IMG/VR virus record: IMGVR_UViG_3300042878_000561
Span: 1-39,278 of that record
DNA from: a virus
Direction: 5' to 3' (one strand)
Length of the DNA: 39,278 nt
Shown: piece after piece, positions 9,515-17,384 of the stretch
Layout: every line of letters starts with the position of its first letter
Numbering within the stretch: position 1 is the stretch's first letter
Made by a program: the position numbers and the translations under genes
Notes under the pieces: model-generated
The model's input: the letters and a program-made list of their open reading frames with translations, nothing else
The model's database searches: none
Told to the model about the DNA's origin: nothing

Positions 9515-10683
9515 TGGCATACACACCAGAACAAATCGCTGCAGCCCTGAAAAAACTTACCAGTGGTGGAGTATTAACCGCTGAAGAAAATGCAATGCTT
9601 AGTATTAGTGATACTCCTGCTGCTAATATTACTTATACAAAAGAACAAATACAGGCCGCCGCAGCAAAACTGGCTAGACTTGGGCCTGATGGTTTATCGG
9701 CTGAAGAAAAGGGAATGCTCGGATTAGGGCCAAAAGTTGCTTCATCTGGTTCTACAAATGTTACTATAAATAATCCAGCAGTTGACCCTGTAGCCGCAGC
9801 TGCCGCAGCCGCAAAGGCTAAGGCTGAACAAGAGGGTGTACAAACAGCATACTCCTATGGCATTAGCCAAGCACTCTTTGCTGACCCTACATACGGTGAT
9901 GAACTAAAGGCAGTATATGAACTGTTCAAGGCTGGCAATACAGGTAAAGCTTTAGAAGAACTATACAAGACAAAGTACTATACGGTTCTAAGCCCAACTG
10001 TCAAGAAACGCATGAAGGAAAGACTAGAGCAACCTGATGTTTATAAGGACTCTGTAGATAAGTACAAGGTTTCAGCACGTAAACGCCTAGTTACAGCGGG
10101 TGTTAAGATTAACATGACTGACTTCGATGCTCTTGCTATTCAGGCATATGAGCGCGGTTTAGATGATAATCAGTTCGATGAACTCATCAAGTTCTCAGGT
10201 AAAATTACTGGCTATGGTGGAAACATCATTGGTGATACAGCATCATTGAAGACATACGCCGATTCATTCGGCGTGAGCAAGTATCTAAACCAGGCATACT
10301 GGGACCAGAAGTCTAAGGACTTGTTTACTGGCACAACAACAACAGATGATATCCAGGCTGAAATCCGCAATACAGCAGCCAGTGCATTCCCAGGATATTC
10401 TGACCAGATTAATAATGGTATCAGTGTCAGTTCAATTGCATCTGCATATAAGGGAGCAATGGCTAACATACTAGAGCGCGATGCTGACTCAATTACATTT
10501 GAAGACCCAAGACTACGTCAAGCTTTGCAATACATAGGACCTGATGGTAAGCCTGCGGTTAAACCACTATGGCAATTTGAAAGAGAACTTCGCTCCACAC
10601 CTGAGTGGGAGAAGACAAACAATGCACGCGACACTGTTGACTCATTGTCTCTTAAGGTTCTACGCGATTGGGGACTAGCATAA
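9514..10683 (+). CDS. Hypothetical virion-module protein, 389 aa, with duplicated N-terminal motif
   Basis: Unrecognised 389-aa protein. It begins with two copies of a short helical motif: YTPEQIAAALKKL...LTAEENAML (3-29) and YTKEQIQAAAAKL...LSAEEKGML (41-69). The next gene also begins MAYTKAQWDRI, so the motif may be shared. A short Ala-rich stretch (about 92-108) precedes a helical body with repeated segments of the kind YKDSVDKYKVSARKRLV. It overlaps both neighbours by one base (TAATG junctions), which implies translational coupling. Likely an internal virion or ejection protein, by context only. Confidence 0.8.
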   Translation: MAYTPEQIAAALKKLTSGGVLTAEENAMLSISDTPAANITYTKEQIQAAAAKLARLGPDGLSAEEKGMLGLGPKVASSGSTNVTINNPAVDPVAAAAAAAKAKAEQEGVQTAYSYGISQALFADPTYGDELKAVYELFKAGNTGKALEELYKTKYYTVLSPTVKKRMKERLEQPDVYKDSVDKYKVSARKRLVTAGVKINMTDFDALAIQAYERGLDDNQFDELIKFSGKITGYGGNIIGDTASLKTYADSFGVSKYLNQAYWDQKSKDLFTGTTTTDDIQAEIRNTAASAFPGYSDQINNGISVSSIASAYKGAMANILERDADSITFEDPRLRQALQYIGPDGKPAVKPLWQFERELRSTPEWEKTNNARDTVDSLSLKVLRDWGLA

Positions 10684-12551
10684 TGGCATATACAAAAGCA
10701 CAGTGGGATAGAATACAATCTTCTTTAGACCCAGACGCACGTGTGTCTTACCTTGATTATCTACAATCAGCAGACCCTGCACAGTACGCAAAGCTTACTA
10801 AGTCTAGTCCATTACAAAGTTTCAGAACATCAGAATCTGCATCAACAACAACTGGTCCAACGGCGATATCTGCAGTAGAGTCCGCGGCTGCAGTAAAGGC
10901 TAAAAAAGCAACCATCATTGCCAATGCAGCCGCAGCAGATGCTGCGCTAAAAGCAGCGACAGATGCACTCAATGCAGATAAAGCGGCAAATACATACTAT
11001 ACAAAAATTGTTGCTGACGGATTAACTCAAGCGCAACTCGATGCCGCAGCAGGAGCCACAACTGCAACACAAACAAAAGCAGCAGCTGACAAGGCATTAG
11101 CTGATGCCAAGGCTGCTCAAAGCAATATTGGTAAAACTCCTGCACAACTTGCTGCAGAAGCAGCTGCTAAAGTAGCAGCGGATAAAGCAGCAGCAGATGC
11201 TAAAGCCAAAACAGATGCAGCAGCAGCAAAAGCTGCAGCAGATGCAGCCGCAGCAGCAGCAGCCAAAGTAGCAGAAGAAGCAAAAGCAGCACAAGAGGCT
11301 GCTGAAAAACTATTAAGAGAAGCAAAGACTGCAGCAGAATTACAGGATGCAAAGAATGCTGCGATGCTAGCAGATGCTAAGGCAGCACTGGCAGCAAAAC
11401 AATTAGAAGACCTTAGAAAGAAAGCTGAAGCAGATGCAATTGCAGCAAAAGCAAAAGCAGACGCAGACCTAGCGCAAGCTTTACTTAATGCTAAGACAGC
11501 TTCAGATAAGGCAGCAGCAGATGCCCTTGTTAAAGCAGCACAAGATGCAAAGACTGCAGCGGATGCTGCGGCAGCAACGGCAGCAAGAAATGCACAGATT
11601 GCAGCAGCTGAAACTGGCGTAGCAAATGCTACAGCAAATATTAACGTCACTGGAAACACAATGCTTCCTCTTCCTGGTGAAACTCCTGCAGATACTTACG
11701 CTCGAATTACAGCAGAACAACTTAAGATGGAAACTCGCCAGTCAACAATTCAGACCTTGACTGATAGATTTAATAAGTATAATCTTAATGGTCTAGCAGC
11801 AACAATCAAGAAACTTGCGATTGAAGGAGCCAATGAGGCTACAATTACTCTTGCCCTTCAAGAGACACCAGAGTACAAGGACCGTTTCAAGGCAAATGAA
11901 CTTCGTGCAAAGAAGAATCTTGCAGTCCTTGACCCAGGAACTTACTTAAGAAATGAAGATTCTTACCGACAGGTACTACGCGAGTATGGACTAAAGCAAT
12001 TTGATACTGACGAATACGTATCTAAGTTTATTGCTAATGATGTATCTCCAACAGAATTCTCTAATCGAATAGTTACAGCAGTCCAGCGTGTGCAGAATGC
12101 TGACCCTGCAATTGTCAAGCAACTCAATGATTTTTATGGTATCAAGCCTGAAGGGCTTGTTGCCTATGTGCTTGACCCAGAGCAGCAGTTCCAAAAGATT
12201 CAACGTCAAGTTGCAGCAGCAGAAATTGGTGTAGCAGCAGGTCGTCAAGGATTGCAAGTTGGAGTATCAGTTGCCGACCAACTAGCAGCACAGGGCATAA
12301 CTGAAGCACAAGCACAAAAGGGTTATGCAACTATTGCAGATATCCTTCCAAGTGCTGAAAAGTTGTCTGACATATACGGCACAACAATGGATACATATGG
12401 TCAGTCAGAAGCTGAGCAAGAAGTATTCAATAGCCTAGCATCTGCACAGCGTAAGCGTCAGAAGTTAACTGCACGTGAAGTTGCAGCCTTTAGTGGCTCA
12501 GCAGGTGCAGCAAAAACAAGTCTAACCTCACCACGAGTAGGACAATACTAG
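10683..12551 (+). CDS. Ala-rich coiled-coil virion-module protein, 622 aa
   Basis: The start is placed at the ATG overlapping the previous stop (TAATG), giving MAYTKAQW. A start 15 bases upstream is possible but would lack the coupling seen at the preceding junctions. Residues about 65-320 are an Ala/Lys/Asp/Glu low-complexity region that should form a very long continuous helix, similar in composition to TolA. The C-terminal 290 residues are globular and helical (for example ETPEYKDRF near 400 and YGLKQFDTDEYVSKF near 440). A long rigid helix followed by a folded domain suits a protein that lines or spans the ejection channel. That is inference; the sequence itself gives no enzymatic motif. 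Confidence 0.82.
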   Translation: MAYTKAQWDRIQSSLDPDARVSYLDYLQSADPAQYAKLTKSSPLQSFRTSESASTTTGPTAISAVESAAAVKAKKATIIANAAAADAALKAATDALNADKAANTYYTKIVADGLTQAQLDAAAGATTATQTKAAADKALADAKAAQSNIGKTPAQLAAEAAAKVAADKAAADAKAKTDAAAAKAAADAAAAAAAKVAEEAKAAQEAAEKLLREAKTAAELQDAKNAAMLADAKAALAAKQLEDLRKKAEADAIAAKAKADADLAQALLNAKTASDKAAADALVKAAQDAKTAADAAAATAARNAQIAAAETGVANATANINVTGNTMLPLPGETPADTYARITAEQLKMETRQSTIQTLTDRFNKYNLNGLAATIKKLAIEGANEATITLALQETPEYKDRFKANELRAKKNLAVLDPGTYLRNEDSYRQVLREYGLKQFDTDEYVSKFIANDVSPTEFSNRIVTAVQRVQNADPAIVKQLNDFYGIKPEGLVAYVLDPEQQFQKIQRQVAAAEIGVAAGRQGLQVGVSVADQLAAQGITEAQAQKGYATIADILPSAEKLSDIYGTTMDTYGQSEAEQEVFNSLASAQRKRQKLTAREVAAFSGSAGAAKTSLTSPRVGQY

Positions 12552-12668
12552 AATCCTGAACGGACCTATCGGCCCCGTCAGCGTAATAGACCGATAGTAG
12601 GAGCCAGCCAATTTCCCCGAATTGAACTGTGGCCTGCGAACTAACAACGAATAGAAGGGTGGGTTGCT
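12552..12668 (+). promoter_or_regulatory. 117-nt structured leader between the ejection-type genes and the scaffold/capsid genes
   Basis: This is a non-coding gap inside an otherwise tightly packed operon. It contains a perfect 7-bp stem, CTATCGG at 12566-12572 with CCGATAG at 12591-12597, and a second short stem, CAATT 12609-12613 with AATTG 12620-12624. No T-run follows either stem, so neither is a classical terminator. A leader or promoter that lifts scaffold and capsid output is the likeliest role. Confidence 0.5.
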
Positions 12669-13142
12669 ATGAGCAACAACTACTGGGACGACGAAGACGA
12701 TGACCAAGATACCGACAATGAAGTGCAATTGGATGGAAGTGACTTACTTAAAAAGTTACGTAAAGCCAAGCGCTCTGATGAAAAGCGTATTAAGGAACTC
12801 ACTGAGCAGCTTGAGACATTTACCAAGACGCAGCGTGAGTCAACCGTCAAAGCAATCCTAGAACAAAAGGGTGTAAACCAGAAGGCAGCACGTCTAGTCC
12901 TCAAGGACTTAGATGGTGATTTCTCAGAAGAGGCAGTATCGAACTGGCTCGATGACAACGCTGACCTATTTGGTATAGAAGTATCCAAGAGACCTGACAA
13001 AGAAAACCTTGCTACATTACGTCAGCAAGATGTCATGACTCAAAAAGGATATACACCAGACAGAGCACAGGACTTAGAACAGCGCATGGATAATGCGGGT
13101 TCTATGGAGGAACTCCTCACCCTGATGCAGTCACAACAATAA
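12669..13142 (+). CDS. Capsid scaffolding protein
   Basis: Probable scaffold of 157 aa. The N-terminus is strongly acidic (WDDEDDDQDTDNE). A charged coiled-coil follows (about residues 28-60, LRKAKRSDEKRIKELTEQLE), and the protein ends in a helical segment. Small acidic coiled-coil proteins directly upstream of the major capsid gene are typical scaffolds that direct shell assembly and then leave or are degraded. It could be a substrate of the HslV-like hydrolase. The gene lies behind the structured leader and 31 bases ahead of the capsid gene. Confidence 0.82.
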   Translation: MSNNYWDDEDDDQDTDNEVQLDGSDLLKKLRKAKRSDEKRIKELTEQLETFTKTQRESTVKAILEQKGVNQKAARLVLKDLDGDFSEEAVSNWLDDNADLFGIEVSKRPDKENLATLRQQDVMTQKGYTPDRAQDLEQRMDNAGSMEELLTLMQSQQ

Positions 13143-13173
13143 TATCCGTTCATAGTCAAGGAGACTAAAAAAA

Positions 13174-14376
13174 ATGGCAAACGCATATACAGATACCACG
13201 AGCGGTTCGCTCGGTGGTACAGTTGGCGGTGCTGGTCTCGTACAGAAGGCATACGACCGCCTTCTCGAGTTCGCTCTCCGTTCAGAACCCCTAATTCGTT
13301 CTGTCGCAGATAAGCGCCCAGCAAAGCAAGCAATCCCAGGTTCAACTGTAGTTCTACAGAAGTACGTTGACCTAGATGCAAAGACATCAACACTAACAGA
13401 GACAGTTGACCCAGATGCAGTAGCATTGTCAACACCAACATCTGTTACTGTAACACTTAACGAGTACGGTAATGCTGTACTTGTAACACGCGCATTGGAG
13501 CTATTCTCTCTAGCAGATGTAGACCCAGCAATCGCGAACATCATTGCTTACAACCTAGCAGATTCAATCGACCAGGTTGCAATGACAACTCTACGCTCAG
13601 GAACAAACAACATCTACGCAGGTAACGCAACATCAGTTGTTACAACCGACGCAGCAGATACACTAGACTCAGCAGACATCCGCAAGGCTGTTGCTAAGTT
13701 GCGTTCTAACAAGGCTAAGGGCCGTCGCGGCAATGCATACTGGGTTGGTATTCACCCAGAAGTTTCACACGACCTTCGTGCAGAGACAGGCGACCTTGGA
13801 TGGCGCTACCCTCAGTCACAGTCTGCTTCAGAAGCAAGCAAGATTTGGGCAGGAGAAATCGGTGAGTACGAAGGCGCATTCTTCGTAGAGTCATCACGTC
13901 TATACAATGCTAAGTCAGGTGCAGACCAGACAGCATTAGCAACAACAACAGCAACTGTAGCAGGAACATCAGCAGGATTTACTATTGGTGTTGCTTCATC
14001 ATCTGTTATCGCATCACGCGCTGAAGTTGGCGATAAGATTGCTGCAACAGGTATTGCATCTGGTGCAAAGATTACTACTATTGCAACAAGTGGTTCAACA
14101 ACAACTATCACAGTTGACACAGCAAACACTGCAGCAGTAACAGTTGGAGCAACAGTAACTGTTACTCCTGTAACACGCGTATTCGATACAATCGTTGCAG
14201 GTTCACAAGCAATGGCAGAAGCCGTAGCTGAAGAGCCACACGTAGTTATCGGTAACGTAACTGATAAGTTGATGCGTTTCCGCCCAATGGGTTGGTACGG
14301 CGTACTTGGTTTCTCAGTCTACCGCGATGAGGCTCTATACCGAATCACATCAGGTTCATCAATCGCTGCTCTCTAG
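13174..14376 (+). CDS. Major capsid protein with an inserted Ig-like/repeat domain
   Basis: A 400-aa protein with features expected of an HK97-fold shell subunit: a short N-arm, a body ending in KLMRFRPMGWYGVLGFSVYRDEALYRI, and position after the scaffold. It begins without a long delta domain. Residues about 252-333 form a Thr/Ala/Ser/Gly/Val-rich beta segment (VGDKIAATGIASGAKITTI...TVGATVTVTP) that looks like the small beta domains of phage fibres. It interrupts the body between FFVESSRLYNAK and VTRVFDTIVAGSQ. The ribosome site AAGGAGACT is strong, and codon choice seems more uniform than in neighbours, as suits a very abundant product. Confidence 0.92.
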   Translation: MANAYTDTTSGSLGGTVGGAGLVQKAYDRLLEFALRSEPLIRSVADKRPAKQAIPGSTVVLQKYVDLDAKTSTLTETVDPDAVALSTPTSVTVTLNEYGNAVLVTRALELFSLADVDPAIANIIAYNLADSIDQVAMTTLRSGTNNIYAGNATSVVTTDAADTLDSADIRKAVAKLRSNKAKGRRGNAYWVGIHPEVSHDLRAETGDLGWRYPQSQSASEASKIWAGEIGEYEGAFFVESSRLYNAKSGADQTALATTTATVAGTSAGFTIGVASSSVIASRAEVGDKIAATGIASGAKITTIATSGSTTTITVDTANTAAVTVGATVTVTPVTRVFDTIVAGSQAMAEAVAEEPHVVIGNVTDKLMRFRPMGWYGVLGFSVYRDEALYRITSGSSIAAL

Positions 14377-14392
14377 TAGTTAATTGACTGCT

Positions 14393-14412
14393 GGACAGGG
14401 GCAACCCTGTCT
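14393..14412 (+). promoter_or_regulatory. GCAA-tetraloop hairpin after the capsid gene
   Basis: GACAGGG (14394-14400) pairs perfectly with CCCTGTC (14405-14411) around a GCAA loop of the stable GNRA type, with an extra G-T pair outside. No T-run follows. It probably protects the 3' end of the capsid message or partly attenuates transcription rather than fully terminating it. Confidence 0.65.
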
Positions 14413-14439
14413 GGTGGTGAGTCCACTAAAGGAGGAGTC

Positions 14440-14709
14440 ATGACAGATTACATCTTCGAGACACCAACTGTCGATGAAGGGTTTGAAGGAGTTCAACGAC
14501 TCTTTACATTTTACAAGTTAGCACGGGGCATTAGTATCATCAGAGTTAATGGTACATACCGTCAGGTTCGTTATCCATACGATGGTGACCTAGACACATA
14601 CCAAGAAGTATATCTTGGTGGAAGCAAGTACACTGTAGATGATACAACAAAGGCAGCACTTATTGCTGGTGGCGTTGGGGTAACGGAAGCAAACTTTACA
14701 GCAATATAA
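14440..14709 (+). CDS. Small head-module protein, 89 aa
   Basis: Unrecognised 89-aa protein with an excellent AAAGGAGGAG ribosome site 5-6 bases ahead of the start. It appears to be a compact mixed alpha/beta protein (RQVRYPYDGDLDTYQEVYLGG in the middle), with no cysteines and no membrane segment. Position immediately after the capsid gene suggests a decoration protein, head completion protein or a small structural accessory. Nothing in the sequence decides among these. Confidence 0.8.
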   Translation: MTDYIFETPTVDEGFEGVQRLFTFYKLARGISIIRVNGTYRQVRYPYDGDLDTYQEVYLGGSKYTVDDTTKAALIAGGVGVTEANFTAI

Positions 14710-14716
14710 GGGACAT

Positions 14717-15163
14717 ATGGGACACGAACACGCAAGCAAAGTTCTTGAATGGGCATACAAACTAGTAGACGGAGATATGGTTCCATACTCTGCTCTCTAT
14801 GGGTGTGTGCACTGTGATGCTACATCAACAGAACCATTCCCTGATGAGAACGATATCTTTATAGACCACACTACGTGTGGACCTGATTGCTTTGGCTGCA
14901 AAGCCAGAGGACTTCAGATGAATACTGGCGATGCTAACAGTCAGCGAAATGCTCCACGTAAGCGTTTCGAAAGTGAACTATCTGCATACGCTAATGCTAA
15001 GGCCCAGGGCATACAGCCTGGAGGCACTACAATGGAAAAGATTCGTGAGGCAGAACGTGCCTCCGAAGTATTGAATAAGCCATACAATGCTAATTCAATG
15101 CCAGATGCAAAGCACGTAAATCAATCAACCGCAGCAGTAATGAAAGAGATAGGACAAGCATAA
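14717..15163 (+). CDS. Zinc-binding-type head-module protein, 148 aa
   Basis: A 148-aa protein with five cysteines arranged for metal binding: C30-VH-C33 and C54-GPD-C58-FG-C61. The segment FGCKARGLQMNTGDA follows. The C-terminal half is hydrophilic and helical. I do not know a function. The arrangement resembles small zinc-knuckle proteins seen near actinophage head-tail genes. Its stop overlaps the next start by one base. Confidence 0.78.
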   Translation: MGHEHASKVLEWAYKLVDGDMVPYSALYGCVHCDATSTEPFPDENDIFIDHTTCGPDCFGCKARGLQMNTGDANSQRNAPRKRFESELSAYANAKAQGIQPGGTTMEKIREAERASEVLNKPYNANSMPDAKHVNQSTAAVMKEIGQA

Positions 15164-15351
15164 TGCCACAAGTAGGAATGAAGAAGTTTCCATACACACC
15201 AGCAGGTAAGAAGGCTGCCAAGGCTTATGCCGCTGGCGAGAAGATGGAATCCAAGTCTGAGAAGATGATGGAAATGAAAAAGGGTATGAAGAAGACTGCA
15301 AAGAAGTCTGCTAAGAAGATGGTTATGAAGAAGATGGGCAAGAAGAAGTAA
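15163..15351 (+). CDS. Lys/Met-rich basic protein, 62 aa
   Basis: Very basic 62-aa protein. The last 35 residues are almost only Lys, Met, Ala, Glu and Gly (KKTAKKSAKKMVMKKMGKKK at the C-terminus). It should bind nucleic acid non-specifically, much as a histone tail does. It is the first of five short basic genes in a row (15163-16187), coupled to its neighbours with no gap, and so probably a virion-associated DNA-condensing or packaging accessory. Function is inferred from composition. Confidence 0.75.
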   Translation: MPQVGMKKFPYTPAGKKAAKAYAAGEKMESKSEKMMEMKKGMKKTAKKSAKKMVMKKMGKKK

Positions 15352-15510
15352 ATGCCAAAGATGACACCGCAGGATGCGGCTATGCTTAAGATTTTCCAAA
15401 AGGAATATGGCACAATGGTATACCCAACACCAGTTCGTGCATCAACAGCAGATAGCGCACGCAGACAGAACGCAGCAAAGTTAGCCAAGAAGAAAACAAA
15501 AAAGGACTAA
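15352..15510 (+). CDS. Small basic protein, 52 aa
   Basis: An open frame starting at the base after the preceding stop: MPKMTPQDAAMLKIF... ending in AKLAKKKTKKD. It encodes 52 aa with a helical N-terminus and a Lys-rich tail. No gap separates it from either neighbour, and its stop lies one base before the next start, so coupled translation is likely. It is unrecognised by family, but composition and placement group it with the basic cluster. Confidence 0.72.
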   Translation: MPKMTPQDAAMLKIFQKEYGTMVYPTPVRASTADSARRQNAAKLAKKKTKKD

Positions 15511-15511
15511 G

Positions 15512-15769
15512 ATGACAGACCCAAGACTAAAGCGAGCAGGAGTATCTGGCTTTAATAAGCCTAAGCGTACACCAAGTCACCCAAAGAAGTCACATGTTGT
15601 TGTGGCTAAAGAGGGAGATAAGGTTAAGACTATTCGCTTTGGTCAACAGGGTGTCACTGGTGACAGGAAGCCAACAGCACGACAGGCTTCTTTTAAAGCA
15701 CGTCATGCAAAGAACATTGCTAAGGGCAAAATGTCCGCGGCTTACTGGGCGGATAAAGTCAAATGGTAG
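15512..15769 (+). CDS. Small basic phage protein with SFKARHAKNIAKGK motif, 85 aa
   Basis: An 85-aa basic protein of a type I know from phage genomes of aquatic bacteria: an N-terminal LKRAGVSGFNKPKRTPSHPKK segment, a middle beta strand VKTIRFGQQG, and a conserved end, SFKARHAKNIAKGKMSAAYW followed by ADKVKW. The family has no assigned biochemical role that I can name with confidence. The strong conservation of its C-terminus suggests a specific partner rather than simple charge. It overlaps the next gene by 7 bases. Confidence 0.82.
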   Translation: MTDPRLKRAGVSGFNKPKRTPSHPKKSHVVVAKEGDKVKTIRFGQQGVTGDRKPTARQASFKARHAKNIAKGKMSAAYWADKVKW

Positions 15770-15951
15770 CAAAGAAAAAGACTAAGTCTAAGGTTAATGC
15801 AGCAGGCAACTACACTAAGCCAGCAATGCGTGCTTCTTTGTTTAAAAAGATTAAGGCTGGCTCTAAGGGTGGAGACCCTGGAGAATGGTCTGCTCGTAAA
15901 GCTCAGTTGCTTGCAACTCAGTACAAGAAAGCAGGAGGCGGTTACAAGTAA
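15763..15951 (+). CDS. Small basic phage protein with KGGDPGEWSARKAQLLA motif, 62 aa
   Basis: A 62-aa basic protein. The pattern YTKPAMRASLFKKIKAGSKG followed by GDPGEWSARKAQLLATQYKK and a GGGYK end is shared with small proteins found across phages and some large viruses of aquatic hosts. It is therefore a genuine conserved gene despite its size. Function is not known to me. Overlapping junctions on both sides (7 bases and 1 base) place it in the same translational unit as its basic neighbours. Confidence 0.83.
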   Translation: MVAKKKTKSKVNAAGNYTKPAMRASLFKKIKAGSKGGDPGEWSARKAQLLATQYKKAGGGYK

Positions 15952-16187
15952 TGGCACTTGCTAAGTCACAACAGTCCTTAAAGAAATGGACCAAAGAAGA
16001 GTGGACAACTTCTGATGGTAAACCATCTAAAGGCAAGAAAAGATATTTGCCCAAGAAGGCATGGTCTGCATTAAGTGCATCTGAAAAGAAAGCAACTAAC
16101 CAGGCTAAAGCTGCAGGTAATGCAAAGGGTAAGCAGTTTGTAAAACAACCAAAGTCCATAGCGAAGAAGGCTGCGAGGTTTAGATAA
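15951..16187 (+). CDS. Small basic protein of the RYLPKKAW...KQFVKQPKKIA type, 78 aa
   Basis: A 78-aa basic protein with SLKKWTKEEWTTSDGKPSKG at the start, KKRYLPKKAWSALSASEKKA in the middle and GKQFVKQPKSIAKKAARFR at the end. It resembles a small domain family recorded in phages and large DNA viruses (I believe DUF5872, not checked). Its role is unknown. Conservation together with high charge suggests binding to packaged DNA or to rRNA. It overlaps both neighbours by one base. Confidence 0.8.
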   Translation: MALAKSQQSLKKWTKEEWTTSDGKPSKGKKRYLPKKAWSALSASEKKATNQAKAAGNAKGKQFVKQPKSIAKKAARFR

Positions 16188-16462
16188 TGGCAACAGGAGT
16201 AGCAGGTAGCACATTTGCTGACGAGTTGAATCGTCTTGCAAATGGTGGGACATATCCCACACCAGATGCATACCAATCTGAGCAAGGTGCAGCTAACAAC
16301 TATGCTGACACTAGTGGCTTAGGTATCATAGCAGCATTAAATATTAAAGCCAGTGCAAGTCGTCAGCCTAATAATTACAAGATGATGAACGCTATCTGTA
16401 ATGAACTAGCAGGAACTACTGGACTATCAGCCGTTGTTGCACTAAGGAGCATAGACCTATGA
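16187..16462 (+). CDS. Hypothetical head-tail module protein, 91 aa
   Basis: A 91-aa protein, predicted mostly helical: STFADELNRLANGG, then a GLGIIAALNIKA segment and a final LSAVVALRSI segment. It has no charge bias like the basic group before it and no membrane anchor. It overlaps the tail-adaptor gene by 4 bases (ATGA). Placement suggests a connector or neck accessory. I do not recognise the family. Confidence 0.75.
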   Translation: MATGVAGSTFADELNRLANGGTYPTPDAYQSEQGAANNYADTSGLGIIAALNIKASASRQPNNYKMMNAICNELAGTTGLSAVVALRSIDL

Positions 16463-17376
16463 CAACACTAGCACAGATGATTGATGAAGTCCTTATTAAC
16501 CTTTCAGGTTATACATACCAACAGGACCGTTCAACATATCTTAGAGATGCTGTTACTACGCTCACATCACCATCGACTGCTCCTACTATCCTATCTCTTG
16601 GAGATACAAGTAACGTAGGTAAGGGTATTGTCGAGGTTGACGAAGAGTTAATGTGGGTTGATTCATTTGACCGCGTTGGCAATACAGCAACTGTCTCGCC
16701 ATACGGCCGCGGCTACCTAGGCACAGGCGCTGCTACGCACGCAGCTGATGCCAAGGTTACTATCTCACCTATCTTCCCACGCTATGTAATTAAGAAGGCA
16801 ATCAACGATACTATCCGAGCAATGGGTGCAGGCCTGTTGTCTATCAAGCAGACTACCTTCACATTCAATGCAGCAATCAATACTTACGAGTTTGAAGACT
16901 TGAACATTGAGAACATTCTAACTATGTCATGGCAGGATACTGGTCCTTCTAAGGAATGGATTCGTGTTCGTCGCTGGGACTTCGACCCATTCGCAGATGT
17001 TACTACTTGGGGTGCTAACTCACAGACTGTATCTATCTACGATTTCATTACTCCAGGACGTACAGTAAAGGTGATGTATGCTACACCACCTACTGCTATG
17101 GAAAATGGAACAGATGTATTTACAACAGTAACAGGTTACCCTGAATCAGCGCGAGACATCGCAATCTTAGGTGCATCATACAGGCTATTGGCTTACCTTG
17201 ACCCTGCACGTGCGGGCCAAATCAGCCCACAGGCGGACGAAACAGATGGCAAGCGCCCATACGGTGCAAGTGCCTCAGCAACAAAGCAACTCTTTGCTCT
17301 TTACTCACAGCGTCTTAATGAAGAAATTAAGACACAGCAAAACCAATACCCGCCTCGCATTCACTACACCCGATAG
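16459..17376 (+). CDS. Tail adaptor / head-to-tail connector-like protein, 305 aa
   Basis: A 305-aa protein directly ahead of the fibre genes. An N-terminal helical part (TLAQMIDEVLINLSGYTYQQ) is followed by a beta-rich insertion (about 45-100) with the signature SPYGRGYLGTGAATHAADA, a motif common in phage connector and baseplate-type proteins. A second helical part follows (PRYVIKKAINDTIRAM), then beta strands with a helical C-terminus. This fits a gp4/gp11-like tail adaptor that extends the portal in short-tailed phages. Specific assignment is by architecture and order. Confidence 0.68.
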   Translation: MTTLAQMIDEVLINLSGYTYQQDRSTYLRDAVTTLTSPSTAPTILSLGDTSNVGKGIVEVDEELMWVDSFDRVGNTATVSPYGRGYLGTGAATHAADAKVTISPIFPRYVIKKAINDTIRAMGAGLLSIKQTTFTFNAAINTYEFEDLNIENILTMSWQDTGPSKEWIRVRRWDFDPFADVTTWGANSQTVSIYDFITPGRTVKVMYATPPTAMENGTDVFTTVTGYPESARDIAILGASYRLLAYLDPARAGQISPQADETDGKRPYGASASATKQLFALYSQRLNEEIKTQQNQYPPRIHYTR

Positions 17377-17384
17377 GAACCTGA

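Noticed and set aside
11117-11659. A 180-aa minus-strand frame
   Set aside because: It is a shadow of the Ala-rich coiled-coil coding region, with the same kind of low complexity.
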